Positions 56,322-64,000 of a stretch of 64,000 bases of DNA are shown here, piece by piece. Numbering within the stretch: the first letter of the stretch is position 1; each line of letters starts with the position of its first letter. The stretch is from a virus. The stretch is taken from the IMG/VR virus record IMGVR_UViG_3300043446_000435, positions 21,441 to 85,440 of that record. One strand, written 5' to 3'. A program made the translations under genes and the position numbers. The notes below the pieces were generated by a model. It had not been told where the DNA came from. It searched no databases and saw nothing but the letters and a program-made list of their open reading frames with translations.

Positions 56322-56744
56322 ATGATGGATAAGAGACAGCTGTCAAACAAACTGAAAAAGGTAACGAACAAAGACTTTGATCTGTCTTTTCGTCGTCATC
56401 CTTCTACCGGCAAGCTGTTGATGAAAAAAGACGACGAAGCCGTTAAGCAGGCGCTTAAGAATCTCGTCTTAACTAATCGTTACGAGCGCCCGTTTCGCCC
56501 AGAGTTTGGCGGAGACGTTCGTCGTCGTCTGTTCGATAACTTCGATGCCATCGACGTTTACGCATACGAAACGCAAATTGAAACAGCTATTGAGAACTAT
56601 GACGCTAGAATAACTCTTGAGCCATACGCAATTCAGATTCAAGAAAAGCGTGATCAGAATGCTCTTAATATCACGATTCGTTTCAAAAACGCATATACTC
56701 TTAACGACGTCGCTCTAGACGTTAATCTCAATAGGGTTCGCTAA
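56322..56744 (+). CDS. 25: gp25-like baseplate wedge protein
   Basis: 140 residues (T4 gp25: 132). FDLSFRRHPSTGKLLMKKDDEAVKQALKNLVLTNRYERPFRPEFGG is the diagnostic gp25/GPW lysozyme-like wedge motif with the conserved Glu-Arg-Pro. AAAGGAAC precedes the first ATG (56322; ATG 56325 is equally possible). An AATAAATAAG sequence (56291-56300) upstream may be a weak late promoter. Confidence 0.92.
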   Translation: MMDKRQLSNKLKKVTNKDFDLSFRRHPSTGKLLMKKDDEAVKQALKNLVLTNRYERPFRPEFGGDVRRRLFDNFDAIDVYAYETQIETAIENYDARITLEPYAIQIQEKRDQNALNITIRFKNAYTLNDVALDVNLNRVR

Positions 56745-58636
56745 TGGCTATTAACACAGATCTTGTTGTTTCCGGATTAGATTTCGATGTGATTCGTGCT
56801 AATCTGCGAAATTATATCGCAACTAAGCCAGAGTTCTCTGATTACGATTTCGCGGACTCTGCGATGGGTACGTTGCTTGATCTACTTGCATACAACACAT
56901 ACTATAATGCTTTCTACGCAAATATGGCTGCAAACGAGAGCTTTATCGACACAGCGCAGCTTTATGATTCTGTTGTATCACACGCTAAGAAACTTGGCTA
57001 TACTCCTACGAGCGCGAGAAGCTCATCTGCAAATGTTCAGATGATCTTTACCCTCAGCACAGCTAACGCAACATTCCGCTCTATTCGTGTTCCTAAGAAT
57101 ACACGATTCACGACTGTTGTTAATGGAACTTCTTACAATTTCGTAACGCCACAGACATATACGATCACAGCCAATTCAACAAATGGATTTGCTGATTACA
57201 TTACGATCGTAGAAGGCACTCCACTCACACATCGTTATGTGTTTAATCGCACATCTAACACTTCATTCGTTCTGCCAAACTATAATGTAGATACAACAAG
57301 TATCACTGTTAGCGTAAACGAAAGCGGAAACAATCAGACATACATTCTTGCCGACGATATCAATGATGTAAGCGCAGACAGTAAGGTATTCTTCGTAGAA
57401 GCAGAACGTGATAAGAAATTCAAAGTTTCATTTGGTGATGGTTACATTGGTAAGCAACCTGCTACATCTTCAGTTGTTACGGTTTCTTATCGTGTATGTA
57501 ATGCTGAAGCACCTAACGGAGCAAACAATTTCACTTTGATTAACGGTACGATCGACGGACAAGGTGGAATCAATGTCGTAAACATCGGGCGTTCGTCAGG
57601 CGGAGCTAGTATCGAAGACATCGAGTCGATTCGTTTCAATGCACCAAGAACATTTGAAACACAAAACCGCACAGTTACAGCCAGAGATTATAATCAGCTT
57701 CTGTTACAACAGAATCCAGATATTTCTGCCATCAGCGTTTGGGGTGGAGAAGAAAACAGCCCACCTATCTACGGTAAAGTATTCATCTGTGCGAAACCAA
57801 AGAACGGCACTACATTCTCACAGAATCGTAAAGCTGAAATCGTAAGCAACATTCGTAAATACAATGTTCAGTCTATTGATATCGAAGTCGTAGATCCAAC
57901 TTATCTGTATATCGTACCATTCTTAAACGTGCGTTACGATTCTAGATTGACTACAAAGACTCCTGGTGAATTAGCGGCAGATGTCGCTAATCGCATTATC
58001 GCGTTCGAGTCTGAGTATCTGTCTCGCTTTGATCGTAGCTTTAGATACTCACGTTTCCTCGACTATGTTGACGGATCAGATAGTTCAATCGTAACAACTG
58101 CTGCTGATATTCGTTTAAGAAAAACGTTCCAGCCATCTACGATTTCTGTCGGCTCTTATACACTCAACTTCAATAATCCTATCCAGCGTTTGGGTGCTGC
58201 TACAACTATCAGTGGAGTATCGCGTCATCCTGGATATGGAAGCTTGACTTCATCGTCATTCACTTATGTTGATAAAAAATCATATCTTGACGATAATGGA
58301 TTTGGTGTTCTAAGAACATACTATCAAGACCCAGCTGGTCGTTTGGGTCGAGTATATACACAATACAGCACAGGAACAGTAGACTACGATAACGGTGTTG
58401 TTCAGATCAATGAGTTCTTACCTTCTGCTATTGAAGGAAACGAAGTATCTGTTATCGTTTCGCCATTGTCGCCAAACATTAAACCTATTCGAAACCAGAT
58501 CCTGCTGATGGCACAAAGTGTCGTCAACATTATCGACGACAATACAGGAAAAACAGTAGCAACTGCATCTAACATCGAAACGATTGGTCAAACTGCTACA
58601 ATCCTTACTCCATCTATCAAGTTGACTAACTTCTAA
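56744..58636 (+). CDS. 6: gp6-like baseplate wedge protein
   Basis: 630 residues (T4 gp6: 660). FDVIRANLRNYIATKPEFSDYDFADSAMGTLLDLLAYNTYYNAFYANMAANESFIDTAQ, in pieces, is the classic N-terminal block, and FETQNRTVTARDYNQLLLQ a second one as in gpJ-type proteins. It forms the iris of the baseplate. The ATG overlaps the gp25 stop. Confidence 0.93.
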   Translation: MAINTDLVVSGLDFDVIRANLRNYIATKPEFSDYDFADSAMGTLLDLLAYNTYYNAFYANMAANESFIDTAQLYDSVVSHAKKLGYTPTSARSSSANVQMIFTLSTANATFRSIRVPKNTRFTTVVNGTSYNFVTPQTYTITANSTNGFADYITIVEGTPLTHRYVFNRTSNTSFVLPNYNVDTTSITVSVNESGNNQTYILADDINDVSADSKVFFVEAERDKKFKVSFGDGYIGKQPATSSVVTVSYRVCNAEAPNGANNFTLINGTIDGQGGINVVNIGRSSGGASIEDIESIRFNAPRTFETQNRTVTARDYNQLLLQQNPDISAISVWGGEENSPPIYGKVFICAKPKNGTTFSQNRKAEIVSNIRKYNVQSIDIEVVDPTYLYIVPFLNVRYDSRLTTKTPGELAADVANRIIAFESEYLSRFDRSFRYSRFLDYVDGSDSSIVTTAADIRLRKTFQPSTISVGSYTLNFNNPIQRLGAATTISGVSRHPGYGSLTSSSFTYVDKKSYLDDNGFGVLRTYYQDPAGRLGRVYTQYSTGTVDYDNGVVQINEFLPSAIEGNEVSVIVSPLSPNIKPIRNQILLMAQSVVNIIDDNTGKTVATASNIETIGQTATILTPSIKLTNF

Positions 58637-61560
58637 TGACAAACATCGTAGGTTCAGAAGAAACGCTAAAGCAAATCTCTTCGCAGATTGAATCTCAGTT
58701 TCCTGGGTTCATTCGCGAAGAAGGTCCGCAGTTTGTCGCATTTCTAAAAGCCTACTTTGAGTATATGGAACAGGAAGGTAATCCTGTTAACGTAGTTCGT
58801 TCACTTAAAGATAATCAAGATATCGACAGAACCGTAGATTCATTTGTGGAATACTTCCGCAAAGAATTTATGATTAACATTCCGTCGAGTGTATTGGCAG
58901 ATAAACGTCTGCTTGCCAAACACATTCGCGAGTTCTATAGATCACGTGGTTCTCAGCAGTCATATCGTTTCTTATTCCGTGCTTTGTTTGGAAAAGAAAT
59001 CGAGTTCTATTATCCAGGCGATGACATCCTTCGTGCGTCTGATGGACGCTGGATTCGTGAAACACGTCTCCGTGTAGCAGCTCCATTCTCTAAGAGCCCG
59101 CGCAGCTTTGAAGGTCAGCAGATTCGCGGCGTTGTGTCTGGTGCAACGGCATACGTTCAAGACATTCTTGGCACTACTGCTCTTGGTCTTGAAGTATATG
59201 ATATCACTGTTCAGAATGTTATCGGAACGTTCCTTGATGGTGAACGTGTCTATAATGTCAATGACGTAAACAACTATGCTACGATCAACTCTCAAGTTGG
59301 TTCTATCATCAACGTAAATCTAAAAGACGGCGGCGCTTATCATAACATCGGTGACAAAGTTAGAATCAGTGGAGGCGGCTCGACTGAAGATGCTATTGGT
59401 TCTATCTCGGAAGTTACCAACAGAGGTGGTGTAACAATCAAGCTCGCTAAGACAGGTTCTGGTTACACGAAAGAAAGCACGCAAGTTATCGTAACTGGCG
59501 GTAGTGGTAAAAACTTTGCGGCTGCGATTGATTCGTGGGATTCTCAGACCATTGGTGGTCTTTCGATCAATACAGACATCATTGGTAATCTTAAAAATGC
59601 TAGACTGAATCAAACATTCTTTGTTCGCAGCGGAGCTAATACAAAAACAGTTAACGCAAAACTCACAGGAACTGTAACTGTTTCGAATACATCAAACACA
59701 GTAACAGGATCTGGTACCAAGTTCCAAGTTCAACTACAAGTTGGCGATCTTGTTCGTGTTTCGGGCGTAGCTAATACACTTCGTGTTCATCTGATCAACA
59801 GCAACACATCATTCGTAACAGCACATACGCCATTTCAAAACAAAAGCAACGCTAACGCATACATTGGTATGGCTGGCGCAAACATTGCGACTGTATTGAG
59901 CAAAGCATTACGATTCAGTTCTACAGATCTATATGCAATCAATGCTATCGCGTTGATTAATCCTGGATATGGCTATGATCTTTCGTTACCTACAGTTCGA
60001 ATCGTAGATACTTTCATTTCTACGCTGAATCTTGCAGATGGATATGGAAACGTATATGGTAACAACGCCGTTGTTGTAGCCAACAATGCACCAGGAACCA
60101 TCAAGAAAATTACAATTGAAACTCCTGGATCAAACTTTGGTCGATACGACGAAGTATCTATTACGAACATCACGCAATCAAATGCGATTGTGTATGATTC
60201 TTACACTGGATCAAACACTTCAGGAAGTGCCCTCACTTCATACACATCACGCCAAAAAACATTTGCTGGTGCAGCTCTACCTATTCCGTCCGGCGTTATC
60301 CAGTTCCCAGGTCGTTATATCGACACGAAAGGTTTCCTGAGCTGGAACAACAAACTACAAGACAACGAATACTATCAAGAATTTTCTTATGTCATTCGCG
60401 TAGATCAGCTTCTAAACAAATATAAAGAAATCGTCAAGTCGCTTCTGCACCCTGCCGGTACAAAGATGTTTGGCGATTATATGATTACGGGTAACATTGC
60501 CGCACCTGTTCAGCAAATTGACGAAGCACCAGTAGTTGCGCGTCGTTCTGTTCGCGAAAGAATCACAGCTCTTGACAACGTCAACTCTTTTGTCTACTAC
60601 GCTAATTCGAACTTCGCAGAATCTGTTTCAGCTGCAACAACTCAGGCTGCTTCATTCCTTGCCAACACATTTGCTGTTGAAACTGCAACAGCTACAACAA
60701 CACAGTCTATGACGTTTATCGCAAATACTTTTGCGACTGAGTCTGTAACTTCTGTTGATACACCAAACGCAACATTCCTTGCTAATACACGTATCACCGA
60801 GTCTGTAACGCCAACCCATTCTCAAGACGTAACATATACAGCCAACACGTTTAGAACTGAAGTTATAACTGCTTCTGCTTCTCACTCAGCCACATTCATC
60901 GCTAATACGTTCGCATCTGAATCTGTAACTTCTGTTGATACGCCAAATGCAACGTTCATTGCTAATACGTTCGCTTCTGAATCTATTACAACTACATCAG
61001 CTGAAAATGCAACTTATGTGGCTAATACGTTCGCGACCGAATCTGTTACAGCGGCTCATACTCAGGATGTTACATACACAGCCAACACATTTGGAATTGA
61101 AGCTGCTACATCTACAACAACACAGAGTGTCACATTTACCGCTAACACGTTTAGAACTGAATCTGTTACAGCAACTGATACTGCCCTTGGTCAGAAATTC
61201 CAACTTATCCCGAATGTTTATGTTAAGGTTCTTAATGCGAACAGCACGATTTCTTCTGTCAGCGGCTACACAGTTGGAACGTATCAGAATGTTCCGATCA
61301 GCGTGTTCGACGATTCCCCAAGACTTGTTCGCACAGGAACAGGAACATCTTACTTCGCAAACGGCGTGTTCAAAGCGAACACCGGCAGCATTCAGGTTGG
61401 CGGAACAGGAACAAATGTTTACATCCTTACCGTTCCAAATTCACCAACACCATCGGATTCGACTTATCAAGTCAATGCGATCTTCTCGAATACGGTCTTT
61501 ACTCTGCGCACGAACTATACACCAACATCAGCAAACGCCCGTATCTGGTTTGGCTCATAA
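58636..61560 (+). CDS. large baseplate wedge protein (gp7 position) with ten 20-residue repeats
   Basis: 974 residues. The first 150 residues (FPGFIREEGPQFVAFLKAYFEYMEQEG, then FYRSRGSQQSYRFLFRALFGKEIEFYYPGDDIL) match a large baseplate protein found between gp6 and gp8 in marine T4-like phages. The middle is beta-rich. Residues 656-855 are ten tandem 20-residue repeats with core ANTFxxESVTxxxTQxxTF. The C-terminal 100 residues form a separate beta domain. The repeat block is likely an extended, length-variable stalk. Confidence 0.75.
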   Translation: MTNIVGSEETLKQISSQIESQFPGFIREEGPQFVAFLKAYFEYMEQEGNPVNVVRSLKDNQDIDRTVDSFVEYFRKEFMINIPSSVLADKRLLAKHIREFYRSRGSQQSYRFLFRALFGKEIEFYYPGDDILRASDGRWIRETRLRVAAPFSKSPRSFEGQQIRGVVSGATAYVQDILGTTALGLEVYDITVQNVIGTFLDGERVYNVNDVNNYATINSQVGSIINVNLKDGGAYHNIGDKVRISGGGSTEDAIGSISEVTNRGGVTIKLAKTGSGYTKESTQVIVTGGSGKNFAAAIDSWDSQTIGGLSINTDIIGNLKNARLNQTFFVRSGANTKTVNAKLTGTVTVSNTSNTVTGSGTKFQVQLQVGDLVRVSGVANTLRVHLINSNTSFVTAHTPFQNKSNANAYIGMAGANIATVLSKALRFSSTDLYAINAIALINPGYGYDLSLPTVRIVDTFISTLNLADGYGNVYGNNAVVVANNAPGTIKKITIETPGSNFGRYDEVSITNITQSNAIVYDSYTGSNTSGSALTSYTSRQKTFAGAALPIPSGVIQFPGRYIDTKGFLSWNNKLQDNEYYQEFSYVIRVDQLLNKYKEIVKSLLHPAGTKMFGDYMITGNIAAPVQQIDEAPVVARRSVRERITALDNVNSFVYYANSNFAESVSAATTQAASFLANTFAVETATATTTQSMTFIANTFATESVTSVDTPNATFLANTRITESVTPTHSQDVTYTANTFRTEVITASASHSATFIANTFASESVTSVDTPNATFIANTFASESITTTSAENATYVANTFATESVTAAHTQDVTYTANTFGIEAATSTTTQSVTFTANTFRTESVTATDTALGQKFQLIPNVYVKVLNANSTISSVSGYTVGTYQNVPISVFDDSPRLVRTGTGTSYFANGVFKANTGSIQVGGTGTNVYILTVPNSPTPSDSTYQVNAIFSNTVFTLRTNYTPTSANARIWFGS
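60601..61200 (+). repeat. ten tandem 60-bp in-frame repeats
   Basis: Units begin at 60601, 60661, 60721 and so on to 61141, each starting GCN-AAY-ACN (Ala-Asn-Thr). The period is exactly 60 bp with no indel. Units 3 and 6 are most alike (ESVTSVDTPNATF), as are units 4 and 8 (HTQDVTYT or HSQDVTYT), which suggests duplication of a multi-unit block. Confidence 0.92.
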
Positions 61561-61567
61561 AAGATCG

Positions 61568-61575
61568 TATAAATA
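61568..61575 (+). promoter_or_regulatory. T4-type late promoter
   Basis: Exact TATAAATA, 15 bp before the ATG of the gene at 61591. Confidence 0.8.
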
Positions 61576-61590
61576 CGCATAGGAGAAACC

Positions 61591-62181
61591 ATGACAGAAG
61601 CAATCAATACATCGACTTTCGCCGATGCTACAGTTACTAGAGGAGCAAGCAATATGGAAGAGGTTAGTCTATCAGGTAAATACGTGGCTCAGTGCTTTGA
61701 CGTCCACGGAAACCTAAAGTGGGAAGAAAAGTTCGACAATCTTGTTACGACACAAGGCAAGAATCATCTTCTCAACACATATCTGGCCAGCAACACATTC
61801 TCAGCAGTCGCTGGTGGTAAGGTGTTCTTGGGTATTATCAGCGCCACGGGTTATTCTGCTGTTGCAGCTGGTGATACGGCCAACTCACATACTGGCTGGA
61901 CAGAGTTCTCTGGATATTCGCAGACAGATCGCGTAAAGCCTTCGTTCGCTGCTGCGTCCAGCGGTTCAAAAGCTACATCGTCAGCTGCTGTATTCTCGAT
62001 CACTTCAGCCAACACTATCAAGGGAACATTCTTGATGGCTAACAACAACACTGGTTCTGCTGGTGCTGCAAAGAAGGGTGGATTCTCCGGCGTTCTTTAC
62101 TCAGCTGGTCTGTTCACAGGTGGCGATAAGACAGTCGCTTCTGGTGACGTTGTTAACATCACTTATACGGCTTCTGCATAA
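61591..62181 (+). CDS. virion structural protein
   Basis: 196 residues. YVAQCFDVHGNLKWEEKFDNLVTTQGKNHLLNTYL is shared with small virion proteins of many phages. These are often located in tail or head decoration, with no known activity. The rest is Ser/Ala/Gly/Thr-rich and beta-structured. It has its own late promoter and AGGAG, suggesting high expression. Confidence 0.7.
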   Translation: MTEAINTSTFADATVTRGASNMEEVSLSGKYVAQCFDVHGNLKWEEKFDNLVTTQGKNHLLNTYLASNTFSAVAGGKVFLGIISATGYSAVAAGDTANSHTGWTEFSGYSQTDRVKPSFAAASSGSKATSSAAVFSITSANTIKGTFLMANNNTGSAGAAKKGGFSGVLYSAGLFTGGDKTVASGDVVNITYTASA

Positions 62182-62183
62182 TA

Positions 62184-64000
62184 ATGACTGTTTTCGTTCC
62201 TCGTCATTTTAGAATTCATAATGCAATTCAGTTTTTCGAATCAGTAAGTGAAGCGGATCCTACTCGCTACTACTTTTACATCGGAAAAAGTTTTGCATTC
62301 GCGAACGCTGTGCCTCTTATTGGCACAGTGAAGCTGACGAGCACGAGTAACACTATTGTTGGACAAGGAACGTATTTCGACAATCCGCGTCAAGTTCAAG
62401 TAGGCGATCGTATTAGTGTGACGGGTCAGTATGCTTCAGGTAACACTGATCCTCATATTATGCGAGTGCATCAAATCTTAAGTGGTCAAACAATGATCGT
62501 TACACCACGACCGGTTATGACTATCACTGCTGGAGCTAACGCATACAATCGTAAATTGTGGTCTGAAAACAGTCCGCCAGTTCCTAACAATAACATTCAG
62601 AACATCTATTATGATATCTGGCGTAATATGATGTCTCTAAAAAGAGTTCAGCAGTCTGACGTATCGCACATCACTACAAGATACGGTTGGGCAAACAATA
62701 CATTTTATTACGAATACGACGACGAAGATGTAGATTTGTATGGTGAACGTTTCTACACATATACTTCTGACAATAACGTCTACAAATGTATTGATAACAA
62801 TCGTGGTGCTAACTCTACTGTTATGCCAACAGGAACTGGTACGTCGCTAATCAATACAGCAGACGGTTATCGTTGGAAATATATGTATACCATTTCTGCT
62901 GGTGAAATTCTTAAGTTCCGCACAGCAGACTACATTCCAGTTAAAACACTAACAGCTGACGATGGATCTGCACAATGGACTGTTCAACAGAACGCTATCA
63001 ACTCTGGTAACGGCGCTATTTTCCACATTAAGATCTATTCTAACGGTCATAATTATCTGCACACAACAAATACATTTACTACTGTTACTAACACGACATG
63101 GATGAGACTAAAGCCGACTGCATCTGGTATTGACGGAACTTATGTTGGTTCTGGTTTGTTTATTAGTGAAGGCGCAGCTGCGGGTCAGTATCGTAAGATC
63201 GTAAAGTATTGGGGTGCAAACAATACGCTCGTTGTGAACGGAGCTTTCAGCACGACGCCAAATACTTCGAGTCGTTATATCATTTCGCCACTTGTGACTA
63301 TTCGTGGTGATTCTGGTGGAACTTCTACATCGCGCGCAGTCGCGTATGTGTCGAATACGTTCTTAGGTCAAGTGCGTAAGATTACGATGATTAACTACGG
63401 TCGTTCATATTCGCAAGCGAACGTATCTATCACGGCTAACGCATCACACGGATTTGGTGCTTCTGCTCGCCCAATCATTCCGCCACTCACAGGTCATGGC
63501 TCTGATCCTGTTGACGAGTTGTATGGCACATCTGTTATGATGAACGTAAGAACTACTGGTTCTGAATCTAATACGTTTACGACAAACAACGATTTCCGTA
63601 TCATTGGTATCGTTGCTGATCCACTACTTGCAAATGGTTCGCCTGCTACTGCGTCTGTGATCGATCAGACAACTCGTGTTGGTGTTGAGCTCGTGAACGG
63701 CGACTTTATCGAAGACGAAATCATCACTGGTACAGTTAGTGGTGCTAAAGCTCGTCTTGTTTACTTCGCGAACACAACTTCGTCAAGAACAGATGGTGTT
63801 CTAAAAGTTATTCGTGTAACAACTAATGGAACTGGTGGTGGCTTTAGAGTCGGAGAACTCGTAAGAGGATCAGAATCTGGTCTTACTGCGAACGTAGTTT
63901 CAGTAACAGCACCTGCTCTAAAACCATACACAGGATTCCTCATATATACTGAAAACAGAGAACCTGTTCTTCGCGATCCTGCTCAGACAGAAGATTATAA
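62184..64000 (+). CDS. 8: gp8-like baseplate wedge protein (partial, 3' end outside)
   Basis: 605 codons are visible and the frame is still open at the window end. FVPRHFRIHNAIQFFESVSEADPTRYYFYIGKS, NIYYDIWRNMMSLKRV and YRWKYMYTISAGEILKF are conserved gp8 blocks; T4 gp8 is 334 residues, so this version is much longer. Later parts are beta-rich with repeated VGELVRGSESG-like strands. It starts 2 bp after the previous stop. Confidence 0.8.
   Translation, partial: MTVFVPRHFRIHNAIQFFESVSEADPTRYYFYIGKSFAFANAVPLIGTVKLTSTSNTIVGQGTYFDNPRQVQVGDRISVTGQYASGNTDPHIMRVHQILSGQTMIVTPRPVMTITAGANAYNRKLWSENSPPVPNNNIQNIYYDIWRNMMSLKRVQQSDVSHITTRYGWANNTFYYEYDDEDVDLYGERFYTYTSDNNVYKCIDNNRGANSTVMPTGTGTSLINTADGYRWKYMYTISAGEILKFRTADYIPVKTLTADDGSAQWTVQQNAINSGNGAIFHIKIYSNGHNYLHTTNTFTTVTNTTWMRLKPTASGIDGTYVGSGLFISEGAAAGQYRKIVKYWGANNTLVVNGAFSTTPNTSSRYIISPLVTIRGDSGGTSTSRAVAYVSNTFLGQVRKITMINYGRSYSQANVSITANASHGFGASARPIIPPLTGHGSDPVDELYGTSVMMNVRTTGSESNTFTTNNDFRIIGIVADPLLANGSPATASVIDQTTRVGVELVNGDFIEDEIITGTVSGAKARLVYFANTTSSRTDGVLKVIRVTTNGTGGGFRVGELVRGSESGLTANVVSVTAPALKPYTGFLIYTENREPVLRDPAQTEDY

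Noticed and set aside
60601-61200. CRISPR-like array
   Set aside because: Repeats are contiguous, in frame and without unique spacers; they encode a protein repeat.
60935-61582. 215-residue frame overlapping the repeat region
   Set aside because: Alternative-frame shadow created by the 60-bp periodicity.

Overview
The window is a densely packed, double-stranded DNA phage genome segment. It belongs to a contractile-tailed phage of the T4 superfamily that infects an alphaproteobacterium. The phage assignment rests on recognisable T4-type proteins: gp32, gp59, a gp33-like late co-activator, RNase H, gp48, gp53, gp27, gp5 OB domain, gp25, gp6, gp8, gp26 and gp4. It also rests on the marine/rhizobial T4-like hallmarks PhoH, MazG and ThyX, and on T4-style late promoters (TATAAATA). 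Three RNA features point to an alphaproteobacterial host. The tmRNA is circularly permuted (two-piece), tRNA-His has A73 with no G-1, and the early promoters look like host sigma-70 sites. I do not assign a species.

Layout. 1-752: end of a small membrane protein, a conserved phage protein and a small lipoprotein. 777-4602: a tRNA island with two embedded small genes and four long spacers rich in perfect inverted repeats that look like structured RNAs. With tRNA-Trp at 7963 and tRNA-Gln(TTG) at 34674, the window encodes all 20 isotypes, plus two aberrant tRNA-like elements. 4638-7959: an unusual late block holding a TRAP-type solute-binding protein homologue, a secreted autotransporter-like beta-barrel protein and an SGNH hydrolase. 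7975-23508: metabolic and modification genes. These include a nitronate-monooxygenase-like enzyme, a radical SAM enzyme with a probable CTG start, glycosyltransferases, RNase H and MazG. They also include a TET/JBP-like dioxygenase, a nucleotidyltransferase-kinase fusion, an HAD phosphatase, a TET-associated-type glycosyltransferase, an SDR and a 2OG-Fe oxygenase. 23517-30237: many very small early genes, each short group led by a TTGACA-17-TATNAT type promoter. 30234-34103: phosphoesterase, ThyX, PhoH and a RecB-like nuclease. 34104-34430: a late promoter and a permuted tmRNA. 34442-41980: SGNH-like protein, carbamoyltransferase, KdsA, cupin, gp33-like, NTase-like, gp59 and gp32. 42016-49683 (minus strand): virion and baseplate genes, including a protein with three peptidoglycan-degrading domains. 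49699-64000 (plus strand): the baseplate operon.

How it works together. Early and middle genes use near-perfect sigma-70 promoters with invariant 17-bp spacers, several nested in the stop codon of the previous gene. Structural genes, the TRAP/autotransporter block and the tmRNA follow T4-type late promoters. The tRNAs, tmRNA, ThyX, MazG, dNMP kinase and PhoH would support translation and nucleotide supply. The TET, glycosyltransferase, nucleotidyltransferase, KdsA and carbamoyltransferase genes are a plausible DNA- or glycan-hypermodification system. gp5 is split and lacks its lysozyme domain. The three-domain virion lysin on the opposite strand probably supplies that activity.
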